A DNA stretch of 64,000 bases from Streptomyces sp. CNQ-509. GTDB taxonomy: Bacteria; Actinomycetota; Actinomycetes; Streptomycetales; Streptomycetaceae. A program made the position numbers and the translations under genes. The notes under the pieces are model-generated. The model did not search any database and had not been told where the DNA came from. It was given only the letters and a program-made list of their open reading frames with translations. This document shows, in pieces, positions 47,649-56,004 of the stretch; position 1 is the stretch's first letter, and every line of letters begins with the position of its first letter. The stretch lies in NCBI RefSeq assembly GCF_001011035.1, contig NZ_CP011492.1, forward strand, positions 4,553,516 through 4,617,515, read 5' to 3'.

Positions 47649-49340
47649 ATGGAGACGGAGGCCGAACCTTACGTAAGGCTGGCGAGCCTGCGCCGGCTGC
47701 ATTCGGTCCTCGCGGACCTGAATCAGACGCGCAGCCTCGCCGACACTCTCCAGAGCGTCGCGGACGGGCTCGTCGCCCTCGGGTACGAGGTGTCCGCGGT
47801 GAACCTCGTACGGCCCGACGGCGACCTCGTCGTCGCCGCCGTCGGCGGCGATCCGACCGCCGAGGCGATCATGGCGGGCCGGGTCGGCCCGCGCGAGGCG
47901 TGGGAGCGCCGGCTCCGCATGGGCATCGAGTGGGGCGAGCTGCGCTACATACCCCACAGCGAGGGCTGGGTGCTCGACGGCGACGAGGTGCCGCAGACCC
48001 ACTCCGTCGTCCCGCCGCCCTCCGCCCCCGGTGACTGGGTCACCGGCGACCGCCTCTTCGCGCCGATCTACGACGCCGGCCGCGAGTTGCTCGGCGTCCT
48101 GTCCGTCGACAAGCCGGCCAACGGCCGGGTGCCGACCCCCTGGGGGCGCGAGGCCCTGCAGATGTACGCCTCGCAGGCCGCCATAGCGATCACCAATGCC
48201 CGGCTGCGGGCCAACATGCAGCGCGCGCTGGTGCGGCTGGAGCGCGAGCAGCAGGCGCTCCGCGCCAGCGAGGAGAGCTTCCGCCAGGCCTTCGAGTACG
48301 CGCCCAGCGGCATGGCGGTCGCCGAGATGGGCGGCGACGACCACGGGCGGCTGATCCGTACGAACGACGCGCTCTGCCGGCTCCTGGGCCGCCAGCCCTC
48401 CAGCCTGCGCCGGCTGTCGTTCTCCGACCTGGTCCACCCCGAGGACGTCGGCACCCTGCTGCGCACCTTCGCCGAGGGCGGCAAGACCGAGCTGCGCCTC
48501 GCCCGCCGCGACGGCACGTACGTGTGGGTGAGCCTGCGCAACTCGGTGGTCGCCGACGCCGCCGACGGCCCGCGCTACCTCCTCACCCACGTCGAGGACA
48601 TCGAGGAGCGCAAGCGCCACGAGGCGCAGCTCGCGCACCGTGCCAGCCACGACTCGCTCACCGGCCTGCCCAACGCCGCCGAACTGCGCGCCCGGCTCAC
48701 CGCCCGGCTCTGCGACCGGCCGCCGGAGCTGTACACGGGCGCCGTCAGCCACTCCGCCGCCGGGCTGCCGGGGCCGCGCGGCCGCGCCATCGTCGGCGCG
48801 GGTCCCGTCCCCCGGGAGGTCGACAGCAACGGGCACGGCTTCGGGACGGACGGCGCCGAGGAGCAGTGGGCGGGACCCGGCCCGTACGAGCACCATGTGC
48901 ACGCGATGGCCCCCGGGGCCGGCGGGGAGTCCGGGGGCAAGGGGCTCGCGGTCCTCTTCTGCGACCTCGACGGCTTCAAGTCCATCAACGACCGCTTCGG
49001 CCACAACACCGGCGACGCCGTGCTCATCGCCGTCGCGCAGCGGCTGACCCACGCGGTCCGCGACGGCGACACCGTCGCGCGGCTCGGCGGTGACGAGTTC
49101 GTTGTCCTCGCCGACGGCCTGACGCCCGGCGGCGCCGAGGACCTGGCGGTCCGGCTGCGGAACGCGATCATCCCGCCGATCCGCGTCGACGGCCGGGGGG
49201 TGCGCGTGGGCGCGAGCATCGGCACCGGCTGGGCGGTGTGCGGGATGTCGACGGAGGAGATCCTCAGCTCGGCGGACCAGCTCATGTACCGCGAGAAGCG
49301 GGCCCGCTCGCAGGGCCGCTCGCACCGCCGGGCAGGCTAG
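47649..49340 (+). CDS. cdgB: Diguanylate cyclase with GAF-PAS-GGDEF domains (CdgB-like)
   Basis: A 563-residue cytoplasmic protein. Residues ~10-190 are a GAF domain, ~210-335 PAS/PAC (SFRQAFEYAPSGMAVAEMGG ... YLLTHVEDIEERKRHEAQLA), then GGDEF with LFCDLDGFKSINDRFGHNTG and an intact active site RLGGDEFVVLADG (~477). No EAL domain follows, so it should make cyclic di-GMP. A ~75-residue Gly/Pro-rich insert splits the start of the GGDEF domain. Domain order and neighbours match CdgB of S. coelicolor, which controls development and is repressed by BldD. Confidence 0.88.
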   Translation: METEAEPYVRLASLRRLHSVLADLNQTRSLADTLQSVADGLVALGYEVSAVNLVRPDGDLVVAAVGGDPTAEAIMAGRVGPREAWERRLRMGIEWGELRYIPHSEGWVLDGDEVPQTHSVVPPPSAPGDWVTGDRLFAPIYDAGRELLGVLSVDKPANGRVPTPWGREALQMYASQAAIAITNARLRANMQRALVRLEREQQALRASEESFRQAFEYAPSGMAVAEMGGDDHGRLIRTNDALCRLLGRQPSSLRRLSFSDLVHPEDVGTLLRTFAEGGKTELRLARRDGTYVWVSLRNSVVADAADGPRYLLTHVEDIEERKRHEAQLAHRASHDSLTGLPNAAELRARLTARLCDRPPELYTGAVSHSAAGLPGPRGRAIVGAGPVPREVDSNGHGFGTDGAEEQWAGPGPYEHHVHAMAPGAGGESGGKGLAVLFCDLDGFKSINDRFGHNTGDAVLIAVAQRLTHAVRDGDTVARLGGDEFVVLADGLTPGGAEDLAVRLRNAIIPPIRVDGRGVRVGASIGTGWAVCGMSTEEILSSADQLMYREKRARSQGRSHRRAG

Positions 49341-49521
49341 TGGCGGTGGTACGGGCCCGGGGCGGCGCCGCCCCGCGGCCCCGGCCGTCCAGGCGGCCGT
49401 CGTGGCTTCGTCCACAGTCGACCGAAGGAACGCCCGGGTACTGCTCCGGACGGGGTAGGCTCGCCCCCTGGCCGGCGGTCCGCCGGCCCGGACGCAACGC
49501 GCACCAGGGAGTGAGAGGGAG

Positions 49522-50499
49522 ATGACGGCCGGCAACCACGGTGCGGGCACGCCGCCCGAGGACGACGACCCCTTCGCCCATCTGTACCGCCCCGAGGGCG
49601 GTGCCGCGCCGGTGCCGGGACCGGGGGAGGGCACGGCCCCCGCCCCGGGCGTGCCGCGTACGTCGTACACCCAGGTCAGGGCCGTCGGCGAGCGGACGTA
49701 CGGCGGCCAGCAGGCCGCGCACCAGGTGCCGCCCCAGCAGGCGTACCCGTACGGGCAGTCCAGCCCCAGCCCGCACTACGCCGCCCCCGAGACCTACGGC
49801 GGCCCCCCGCCGCAGCCCCCGTCCTCTCCGCCGGGTGACCCCGGCGACGGCCCGCGCCGCGGCCGCGGCGGCGGGCGGAACGGGCTGATGCTCGGCGCGG
49901 TCGCCGTCGTCGCCACGGTGGTCATCGCCATCGTCGCCGCGGTGCTCTTCAGCGGCGACGGGGAGGACTCGGACGTCGGCGGCGGCGACTCGGAGTCCGT
50001 CGCCCCCAGCCCCGGGGGCAAGGGCGACGACGGGCCCAAGAACGGCGACGACAAGCCCGAGAAGGACCCGACCGCCCCGCCCAGCGAGGACGGCGCGAAG
50101 CTGGCGCTGGCCGGCGGCGCGGTCGTCGGCAGCGACGCGAACGTCTCCGAGGACGGCCCCTACGTCCACGGCCTGGAGAACGAGGGCGCGTCCGCCACCT
50201 GGAAGCCCGAGGTCGGCGAGGCGGGAGAGTACACGCTCTTCGTCGACTACAGCGTCCCGGGCAAGGACGCCGAACTCACCCTCACCATCAACGGTGAGGC
50301 GGAGAGCCGCCCGCTGAACCTGGAGAACTTCGCGAAGGCGAAGAAGGACGACTGGCTGGCGGGCTGGACCCGGACCTACTCGTGGATCTCCCTCGACGAG
50401 GGCGCCAACGAGATCACGCTCTCCTGCGAGTCGGGCAACAAGGAATGCCAGAGCGCGATCGGCAAGGTGGAGCTGAAGAAGGGCCAGGTCTCGTCGTAG
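49522..50499 (+). CDS. Membrane-anchored protein with carbohydrate-binding-like domain
   Basis: A 325-residue protein with GAGAGGGAG before the ATG. Residues 1-115 are Pro/Gly/Gln-rich and cytoplasmic, one transmembrane helix follows (GLMLGAVAVVATVVIAIVAA, ~120-140), then a charged linker, then ~125 residues resembling a CBM35/CBM6-type jelly roll (ATWKPEVGEAGEYTLFVDYS ... LTLTINGEAESRPLNLENFA ... WISLDEGANEITLSCE). It may bind cell-surface sugar. It follows cdgB in the same order as in S. coelicolor, and its role is unknown. Confidence 0.75.
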   Translation: MTAGNHGAGTPPEDDDPFAHLYRPEGGAAPVPGPGEGTAPAPGVPRTSYTQVRAVGERTYGGQQAAHQVPPQQAYPYGQSSPSPHYAAPETYGGPPPQPPSSPPGDPGDGPRRGRGGGRNGLMLGAVAVVATVVIAIVAAVLFSGDGEDSDVGGGDSESVAPSPGGKGDDGPKNGDDKPEKDPTAPPSEDGAKLALAGGAVVGSDANVSEDGPYVHGLENEGASATWKPEVGEAGEYTLFVDYSVPGKDAELTLTINGEAESRPLNLENFAKAKKDDWLAGWTRTYSWISLDEGANEITLSCESGNKECQSAIGKVELKKGQVSS

Positions 50500-50523
50500 C
50501 GCTGTCCGCAGCGCCGGTACGTC

Positions 50524-50550
50524 CGGGCCCGTAGCGCCGCTTCGGGCCCG
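50524..50550. terminator. CGGGCCCG inverted repeat between convergent genes
   Basis: CGGGCCCG occurs at 50524-50531 and 50543-50550; the word is self-complementary, so the copies pair as an 8-bp stem with an 11-nt loop. It lies between the carbohydrate-binding protein and aldolase genes and may terminate both. Confidence 0.5.
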
Positions 50551-50568
50551 TCGTCGTCCCCGTGTCCG

Positions 50569-51444
50569 TCAGCCGCCGACGACCTCCAGGAACCGGCGCA
50601 CGGTCGCGGCCATCGCGTCCCGCCCCGGCGCCAGGTACTTGCGCGGGTCGACCACCTCGGGGTGCGCGTCCAGATGGGCGCGCGCGGCGCCGGTGAACGC
50701 GGTGTTCAGGGCCGTACCGACGTTGATCTTCACCATTCCCGAGGCCACCGCCTGCCGCAGCTCCTCGTCCGGCACCCCGGACGAGCCGTGCAGCACCAGT
50801 GGCACCGCGACCGCCGCCCGCAGCCGGCCGATCAGCCCGTGGTCGAGCGCCGCCGTGCGCTCGGTCATCGCGTGCGAGCTGCCCACCGCGACGGCCAGCG
50901 CGTCGACCCCGGTGTCCGTGACGTACGCGACGGCCTCGTCCGGGTCCGTCCGCACCCCCGGCGCGTGCGCGTCGAGGGGCGCCTCGCCCTCCTTGCCGCC
51001 GACCTTCTCACCTTCCTTCCCACCCACCCGTCCCAGCTCTGCCTCGATCCAGATGCCGTGCTCGTGCGCCCAGCGCACCGCCTCCGCGGTGGCCCTGACG
51101 TTGTCGGTGTACGACATCTTGGAGGCGTCGAACATCACCGAGCTGAAGCCGAGACCGTGCGCGGATCGCAGCAGTTCCGGGGAGACGACGTGGTCCAGGT
51201 GCAGCGACAGCGGCGCGGACGAGGCCCGCGCCACGGCCGCCGTCGCGGCGGCGATCGGCGTGAGCCGGCCGCCGTGGAACCGTACGGCGTTCTCCGAGAT
51301 CTGCAGCACCGCGGGCGCACCCGCGGCCTCAGCGCCGGCGGCGATGGCCTCGGCGTGCTCCAGCGTGATGATGTTGAAGGCGGGCACGCCGTGGCCCGCG
51401 TCGCGGGCGGCGGCGACGAGTTCGCCGGTGGTCGTGAGTGGCAT
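50569..51444 (-). CDS. Class II ketose-bisphosphate aldolase
   Basis: A 291-residue zinc aldolase. VPAFNIITLEHAEAIAAGAE, LHLDHV (zinc His), SSVMFDASKMSYTDNVRATA, EAELGRVGGKEGE, LAVAVGSSHAM, VLHGSSGVPDEEL and KINVGTALN are the expected motifs of fructose- or tagatose-1,6-bisphosphate aldolases. It would yield dihydroxyacetone phosphate and glyceraldehyde 3-phosphate. VGGKEGEK is followed at once by a second VGGKEGE, a 24-bp in-frame duplication in the loop before the zinc-binding region. It is the last gene of an operon with a PfkB kinase (2 bp away). Confidence 0.9.
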   Translation of the reverse strand: MPLTTTGELVAAARDAGHGVPAFNIITLEHAEAIAAGAEAAGAPAVLQISENAVRFHGGRLTPIAAATAAVARASSAPLSLHLDHVVSPELLRSAHGLGFSSVMFDASKMSYTDNVRATAEAVRWAHEHGIWIEAELGRVGGKEGEKVGGKEGEAPLDAHAPGVRTDPDEAVAYVTDTGVDALAVAVGSSHAMTERTAALDHGLIGRLRAAVAVPLVLHGSSGVPDEELRQAVASGMVKINVGTALNTAFTGAARAHLDAHPEVVDPRKYLAPGRDAMAATVRRFLEVVGG

Positions 51445-51446
51445 CT

Positions 51447-52451
51447 TCAGGCCCCATCCCGGGCCGCACCGCGGCCCGACGTGATCTCGGTGCGCGGCAG
51501 CGTCTCCGCGTAGACGGCGGTGTCGAACTCGCCCGCCACGGGCGCGGCGACGGTCGCCGCGGACAGCGCCACCGCGCGGGCGAGCCGGGCGGGCCAGTCC
51601 AGGCCCTCGGCGAGCCCGGACAGCAGCCCGGCGACGGCGGAGTCGCCGGCGCCGGTGGGGTTGCCCGGCACGTGCCGCGGCGGTGCGGCGCGCCAGGTGC
51701 CGTCGGCGGTGACGGCGAGCAGCCCGTCGGCGCCGAGCGAGGCGACGACGGCGCGGGCGCCGCGGCGGCGGACGTCGTCGGCGGCGCGCAGCGGCTCGGT
51801 GCCGCCGGTGAGCTGGGCCAGCTCCTCGGCGTTGGGCTTGACGAGGTCGGGTCCCGCGGCGACGCCGTGGCGCAGCGGTTCGCCGCTGGCGTCGAGGAGT
51901 ACGGGCACGCCGGCGGCGTGCGTGGCGCGTACCAGCTCGGCGTACGCGTCCACGGGCACGCCGGGCGGCAGGCTGCCGCATAGGGCTACGGCCCGTACGG
52001 GCGCGGCGCCTTCGCCGGTGCCCGTGCCGGTGCCGGTGCCGGAGTCCTGAAGGAGCGCCGCGTACGCGTCGAGGAACGCCGCCCACTCCTCCGCGGTGAC
52101 CTCGGGCCCGGCCTCGTTGAGCTGGGTGGTGTCGCCCGTACTGCCGTCCACGACGGCGACCGTGCGCCGGGTGTTGCCCGCGACGGGGACGAGTGCGTCG
52201 GTCACCTGCCCGCCGGCCGCCGCCCCCGGCTCGGCGGCCAGCAGTGCGCGGACGTGCGCGCCCGTGGGGCCGCCGGCGAGGCCGGTGACGGTGACGGGGT
52301 GGCCGAGCGCGGCGAGCACGCGGGCCACGTTCAGGCCCTTGCCGCCGGGCCGCTCCGTGACGTCGGTGACGCGGTGCGACGCGTGGGCACGCAGCCGCGG
52401 CACCCGGTACGTGACGTCGAGTGCGAGATTGAGCGTGACGGTGAGGAACAT
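51447..52451 (-). CDS. PfkB-family hexose-phosphate kinase (1-phosphofructokinase type)
   Basis: A 334-residue kinase. TVTLNLALDVTYRVPRL is the 'TlNPAlD' opening (here LNLALD), ERPGGKGLNVARVLAALG the substrate-binding GGKG motif, and GNPTGAGDSAVAGLLSGL the catalytic GAGD signature. The FruK/LacC/AgaZ-like subgroup phosphorylates fructose 1-phosphate or tagatose 6-phosphate. A GTGTGTGTG residue run (~152-160) comes from a short GC-rich microsatellite. With the downstream aldolase it forms the lower part of a ketose-phosphate route. Confidence 0.87.
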   Translation of the reverse strand: MFLTVTLNLALDVTYRVPRLRAHASHRVTDVTERPGGKGLNVARVLAALGHPVTVTGLAGGPTGAHVRALLAAEPGAAAGGQVTDALVPVAGNTRRTVAVVDGSTGDTTQLNEAGPEVTAEEWAAFLDAYAALLQDSGTGTGTGTGEGAAPVRAVALCGSLPPGVPVDAYAELVRATHAAGVPVLLDASGEPLRHGVAAGPDLVKPNAEELAQLTGGTEPLRAADDVRRRGARAVVASLGADGLLAVTADGTWRAAPPRHVPGNPTGAGDSAVAGLLSGLAEGLDWPARLARAVALSAATVAAPVAGEFDTAVYAETLPRTEITSGRGAARDGA

Positions 52452-52516
52452 ATGCGCGAAAGATCCTGCCATGGTGCTTGAGCGCCGTCGACGGCATGCG
52501 CCGCCGACGGCGCGCC

Positions 52517-53734
52517 TCAGCTACCGGGTTCGACGATCCACGCACCCTTGCGCATGATCCCGACGAGAGTGAACCGGTCGTCGAGCACGACGAGGTCCGC
52601 GTCCTTTCCGGGCTCCAGCGAGCCGATCCGGTCGTACGCACCGAGGACCTTCGCGGGCGTCGCCGACAGCGCCGCCACGGCGTCCCCGACCGGCAGGCGG
52701 TCGACGGTGACCGCCCGGCGGAACGCGGTGTCCAGCGTCAGCGTGGAGCCCGCGATCGACCCGCCGTCGACCAGCCGGGCCACGCCGTCCCGCACGTCGA
52801 CCTCCATCGGGCCGAGCGGGTAGCGGCCGTCGCCCATGCCGGCGGCGCCCATCGCGTCGGTGATGAACGCGACCCGGCCCGCCCCCGCGGTCCTGAACGC
52901 CAGTTGCAGCACCGCCGGATGCAGGTGCACGCCGTCGTTGATCAGCTCGACGGTGACCCGCTCGTCCTCCAGCAGCGCTGCGACGGGACCCGGCGAGCGG
53001 TGGCCGAGTGCGGGCATGGCGTTGAAGAGGTGGGTGGCGACGGTGGCGCCGGCCGCGACGGCCCTCTGTACGGCGTCGTACGAGGAGTCGGTGTGGCCCA
53101 CGGCGGCGATGACGCCGCTGTCGGCGAGGAGGCGTACGGAGTCGAGTCCGCCGGGCAGCTCCGGCGCGAGCGTGAGCATCCGGGTCTGCCCGCGGCCGGC
53201 CTCGACGAGCTTGCGCACGTCGGCGGGCGCGGGGTCGCGCAGCAGCGTGGGCTGGTGGGCGCCGCAGCGGTGCGGGGAGATGAACGGGCCCTCGAAGTGG
53301 ATGCCGGCCAGCTCGCCGTCCTCGGCCAGCTCGGCGAGGACGCCGGCCTGCCGGGCGAGGTCGTCCAGGTCGCCGGTGACGGTGGAGGCGAGCATCGTGG
53401 TGGTGCCGTGGCCGCGGTGGGTGTCGATGACGGTGCGGGCCTGCTCGTGGGTGCCGCCGGAGAAGGAGGCGCCGCCGGCGCCGTGCACGTGGATGTCGAC
53501 GAAGCCGGGGACGATCCAGTGCCCGGAGAGGTCGAGGGCCGCGGGCCCGCCGTCGTCCCGCACTGCGCCGGAAGCCTGCGGCGCCGTGCCGTCCCGTGCC
53601 GTGCCGGCCTGCGGTGCCACCGAGGCGATCCGGCCGTCCGCGACGGTGAGCCGGGCGTCCTCTACGGTGCCGGCCGGCTGGACCACACGGGCACCGGTGA
53701 GGACCGTGCCGCCCTCCCGCATCGAATCCCGCAT
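52517..53734 (-). CDS. nagA: N-acetylglucosamine-6-phosphate deacetylase
   Basis: A 405-residue amidohydrolase-fold enzyme. PGFVDIHVHGAGGASFSGGT carries the first metal motif (HxH), IHFEGPFISPHRCGAHQPTL the metal Glu, AAVGHTDSSYDAV and ATHLFNAMPALGHR further ligands, and FITDAMGAAGMGDG the catalytic Asp. It removes acetate from N-acetylglucosamine 6-phosphate (or the galacto form). Its ATG shares one base with the nagK stop (TGATG), so the pair is translationally coupled. The kinase, deacetylase order is that of the known nagKA operon. Confidence 0.9.
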   Translation of the reverse strand: MRDSMREGGTVLTGARVVQPAGTVEDARLTVADGRIASVAPQAGTARDGTAPQASGAVRDDGGPAALDLSGHWIVPGFVDIHVHGAGGASFSGGTHEQARTVIDTHRGHGTTTMLASTVTGDLDDLARQAGVLAELAEDGELAGIHFEGPFISPHRCGAHQPTLLRDPAPADVRKLVEAGRGQTRMLTLAPELPGGLDSVRLLADSGVIAAVGHTDSSYDAVQRAVAAGATVATHLFNAMPALGHRSPGPVAALLEDERVTVELINDGVHLHPAVLQLAFRTAGAGRVAFITDAMGAAGMGDGRYPLGPMEVDVRDGVARLVDGGSIAGSTLTLDTAFRRAVTVDRLPVGDAVAALSATPAKVLGAYDRIGSLEPGKDADLVVLDDRFTLVGIMRKGAWIVEPGS

Positions 53735-54663
53735 CAGGCGGTTACCTCCGTGGCGAGTAGGTCCCAGGCGAGCTGCCCGGCGCCCAGGCAGGCGGCGGCG
53801 TCTCCCAGCTCCGCCGGGACGATCTGGGGGAATGTCTGGAACGTGATGCGCGCCCGGACGGCGCGGGTGAGCGGTACGAAGAGGGTGTCGCCGGCCTCGG
53901 CGAGGCCGCCGCCGACGACGATCCGGCGGGGGTCGAGCAGGGTGATGCCGGTGATCAGTCCGCCGGCGAGGGCGTCGACGGCGTCCTGCCAGACGGCCTC
54001 CGCCAGCGGGTCGCCGGCCTCGACCGCCTCGGCGCAGTCCGCGGCGGTCACGCCGGGGTCGCCGCAGGCGGTGGCCCACGCCTCGCCGACGGCGGAGGCG
54101 GACGCCAGCCGCTCCAGGCAGCCGCGCTGCCCGCAGCCGCAGGGCGGCCCGTCGGGGCGTACGACGACGTGGCCGATCTCGCCGGAGCCGCCGTGGGCGC
54201 CGGGCTCGATGCGGCCTTCGATGCCGATGGCGGCGGCGATGCCGGTGCCGAGGGCGATGAAGAGGAACCGGTCGACGTCGCGCGCGGCCCCGAGCCGGCC
54301 CTCGGCGAGCCCGCCGGTGCGCAGGTCGTGGCCGACGGCGACGGGGCAGGCCAGCCGCTCGCCGAGGAGGCGGCGGAACGGTACGTCACGCCAGCCGAGG
54401 TTCGCCGAGAACACCGCGACGCCCTCGGCGTCGTCCACGATCCCGGGCACGGCGACCCCGGCCGCGACGGCCGGTTCGCCGTACTTCTCCACGCCGATGT
54501 CCCGCAGCTCGGCCGCGAAGTCGAGTACGGCGGCGACGACGGCCTCGGGACCCGCCTCGCGCGGGGTGGGCCGGCGCGTCTCGTGGAGCAGCGCGCCGTC
54601 CGCCCCGACGAGGGCGGCTTTCATGCCGGTGCCGCCCACATCGAGGGCGATGACGTGTCTCAC
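53734..54663 (-). CDS. nagK: ROK-family N-acetylhexosamine kinase
   Basis: A 309-residue kinase with a GTG start. ALDVGGTGMKAALVGADGAL is the N-terminal phosphate motif, ALGTGIAAAIGIEGRIEPGA holds the second, and CGCGQRGCLERLASASAVG is the ROK zinc motif CxCGxxGCxE. GHDLRTGG contains the catalytic Asp. It phosphorylates N-acetylglucosamine (or a related sugar) before deacetylation by NagA. A DasR-like site lies 31 bp upstream of the start, as expected for nagK. Confidence 0.88.
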   Translation of the reverse strand: MRHVIALDVGGTGMKAALVGADGALLHETRRPTPREAGPEAVVAAVLDFAAELRDIGVEKYGEPAVAAGVAVPGIVDDAEGVAVFSANLGWRDVPFRRLLGERLACPVAVGHDLRTGGLAEGRLGAARDVDRFLFIALGTGIAAAIGIEGRIEPGAHGGSGEIGHVVVRPDGPPCGCGQRGCLERLASASAVGEAWATACGDPGVTAADCAEAVEAGDPLAEAVWQDAVDALAGGLITGITLLDPRRIVVGGGLAEAGDTLFVPLTRAVRARITFQTFPQIVPAELGDAAACLGAGQLAWDLLATEVTA

Positions 54664-54693
54664 GGGGGACAGTCTCGCCCGTAGAGGGGCGAG

Positions 54694-54705
54694 AGGTCTA
54701 GTCCA
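54694..54705. promoter_or_regulatory. DasR-like site upstream of nagKA
   Basis: AGGTCTAGTCCA differs from the consensus TGGTCTAGACCA at two positions, one of them in the core. It is 31-42 bp upstream of the nagK GTG. nagKA carries a DasR site in S. coelicolor, which supports the match. Confidence 0.6.
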
Positions 54706-54810
54706 GTCGCGATGACGGGTCCGGTTTCCGCCGGTATCCGGTTGAGTGCCCCCGCTGGACCCCCCGAACGCCGACCGCGGATCCCCCCGCCGCGCGCCAG
54801 CCGCACGGCC

Positions 54811-55749
54811 TTATCGCAGGACGACGCTCCGCGTCAGGTTCCGGGGGCGGTCCGGGTCGTACCCCTTCGCCTCCGCCACCGCGACCGCCAGCCGCTGGGC
54901 CCGTACCAGGTCCGCCATCGGGTCGAGCCCGCGCGCCGTCGACTCCGCGCTCAGGTGGCCGCCGACCCGGCCGACGTCCGCCGCCAGCCCTTCGGGCAGC
55001 TCGCCGAAGTGCCACACCGCCCGCCCCGGGCCGGTGATCGCCATCGGCCCGTGCCGGTACTCCATCGCCGGGTAGCTCTCCGTCCACGCGCCGGCCGCCT
55101 CGCGCATCTTCAGCGCCGCCTCCGCCGCAAGGCCGCAGGTCCAGCCCCGGCCGAGGAACGTCCACTGCACCGCCGCCGCCAGCTCCTTCGGCAGCGGCTG
55201 CGTCACCGCCAGCTCGGCGTCGACCGCGGCGTCCGTAACCGCCTTCACACCCGCCGCGGGCGGTCCGTGCAGTTCGAGCCCGGCGCGCAGCAGCGCCAGC
55301 GCCGTCGTCGCGAACCGGGTCTGCACCACCGACTCCTCGTCCGCGTACGCCAGCGTGACCAGCGCGTCCGCGGCCCTGGTGACGGGCGTCTCCGCGTCCG
55401 CCGTGAGGGCGGTGGTCGCGGTCCCGGCGGCCTCGTCCCGTACCGCGGCCAGCAGGTCCAGCACCTCGGTGGTCGTCCCGGACCGGGTGATCGCCACCAT
55501 CCGGTCGTACCGCCGCCCGGCCGGGAACTCCGAGGCGGCGTAGGCGTCGGTGTGCCCTTGGCCCGCCGCCTCCCGCAGCCCGGCGTACGCCTGCGCCATG
55601 AACCACGAGGTGCCGCAGCCGACCACCGCGACCTTCTCCCCGGGCTGCGGCAGCCCGGGGGCGGCCGCCGCCTCCTGCCGGGCTCGGCGCCAGCAACTCG
55701 GCTGGGTGGCAATCTCGGCGGCGGTGCGGGACGGTTCTGCGGCTGCCAT
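54811..55749 (-). CDS. SIS-domain sugar-phosphate isomerase/deaminase (AgaS/GlmS-like)
   Basis: A 312-residue protein with two SIS domains: VAVVGCGTSWFMAQAYAGLR ... MVAITRSGTTTEVLDLLAAV, and VQWTFLGRGWTCGLAAEAAL ... KMREAAGAWTESYPAMEYRH. The KMRE..A..E motif and GP are typical of GlmS isomerase-domain proteins and AgaS. No glutaminase domain is present, so it likely deaminates or isomerises an amino-sugar phosphate. It faces the sugar-binding lipoprotein gene across a promoter region with a DasR-like site. Confidence 0.85.
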   Translation of the reverse strand: MAAAEPSRTAAEIATQPSCWRRARQEAAAAPGLPQPGEKVAVVGCGTSWFMAQAYAGLREAAGQGHTDAYAASEFPAGRRYDRMVAITRSGTTTEVLDLLAAVRDEAAGTATTALTADAETPVTRAADALVTLAYADEESVVQTRFATTALALLRAGLELHGPPAAGVKAVTDAAVDAELAVTQPLPKELAAAVQWTFLGRGWTCGLAAEAALKMREAAGAWTESYPAMEYRHGPMAITGPGRAVWHFGELPEGLAADVGRVGGHLSAESTARGLDPMADLVRAQRLAVAVAEAKGYDPDRPRNLTRSVVLR

Positions 55750-55932
55750 GAGGTGCGGCTCCCTCGTTGTGCTCGTGGACGTACGTCGCCACGCGCACCG
55801 TTGCGATCGTGCGCGCTTTCGTGCTGTTCCGCGACCGTTGATGTGCGGTTCAGCTCGTCGTCTCCCTATCAGCCCGGTACCCCGTGCGGCAATGGCGGGC
55901 AGGGTCACGTGGTTACGGAAGTGATATCCGTC

Positions 55933-55944
55933 TGGTGTAGACCT
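55933..55944. promoter_or_regulatory. DasR-like site between the SIS gene and the sugar-binding lipoprotein gene
   Basis: TGGTGTAGACCT matches the DasR core TGGTCTAGACCA with two changes. It is 61 bp upstream of the lipoprotein GTG and 184 bp upstream of the SIS gene. A nearby site at nagKA makes coordinated control of the whole block likely. Confidence 0.6.
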
Positions 55945-55979
55945 GAGAGGGTCGCTCCGGACAGACTCGGCCCTCTCAG
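55943..55979 (+). promoter_or_regulatory. Stem-loop in the leader of the sugar-binding lipoprotein gene
   Basis: CTGAGAGGG (55943-55951) and CCCTCTCAG (55971-55979) form a perfect 9-bp stem with a 19-nt loop, ending 8 nt before the AAGGTGAG ribosome-binding site region. It overlaps the DasR-like site by two bases. It may be an operator or an mRNA structure limiting translation. Confidence 0.45.
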
Positions 55980-56004
55980 ATGATTCTGAAGGTGAGCTAA
56001 AGCT

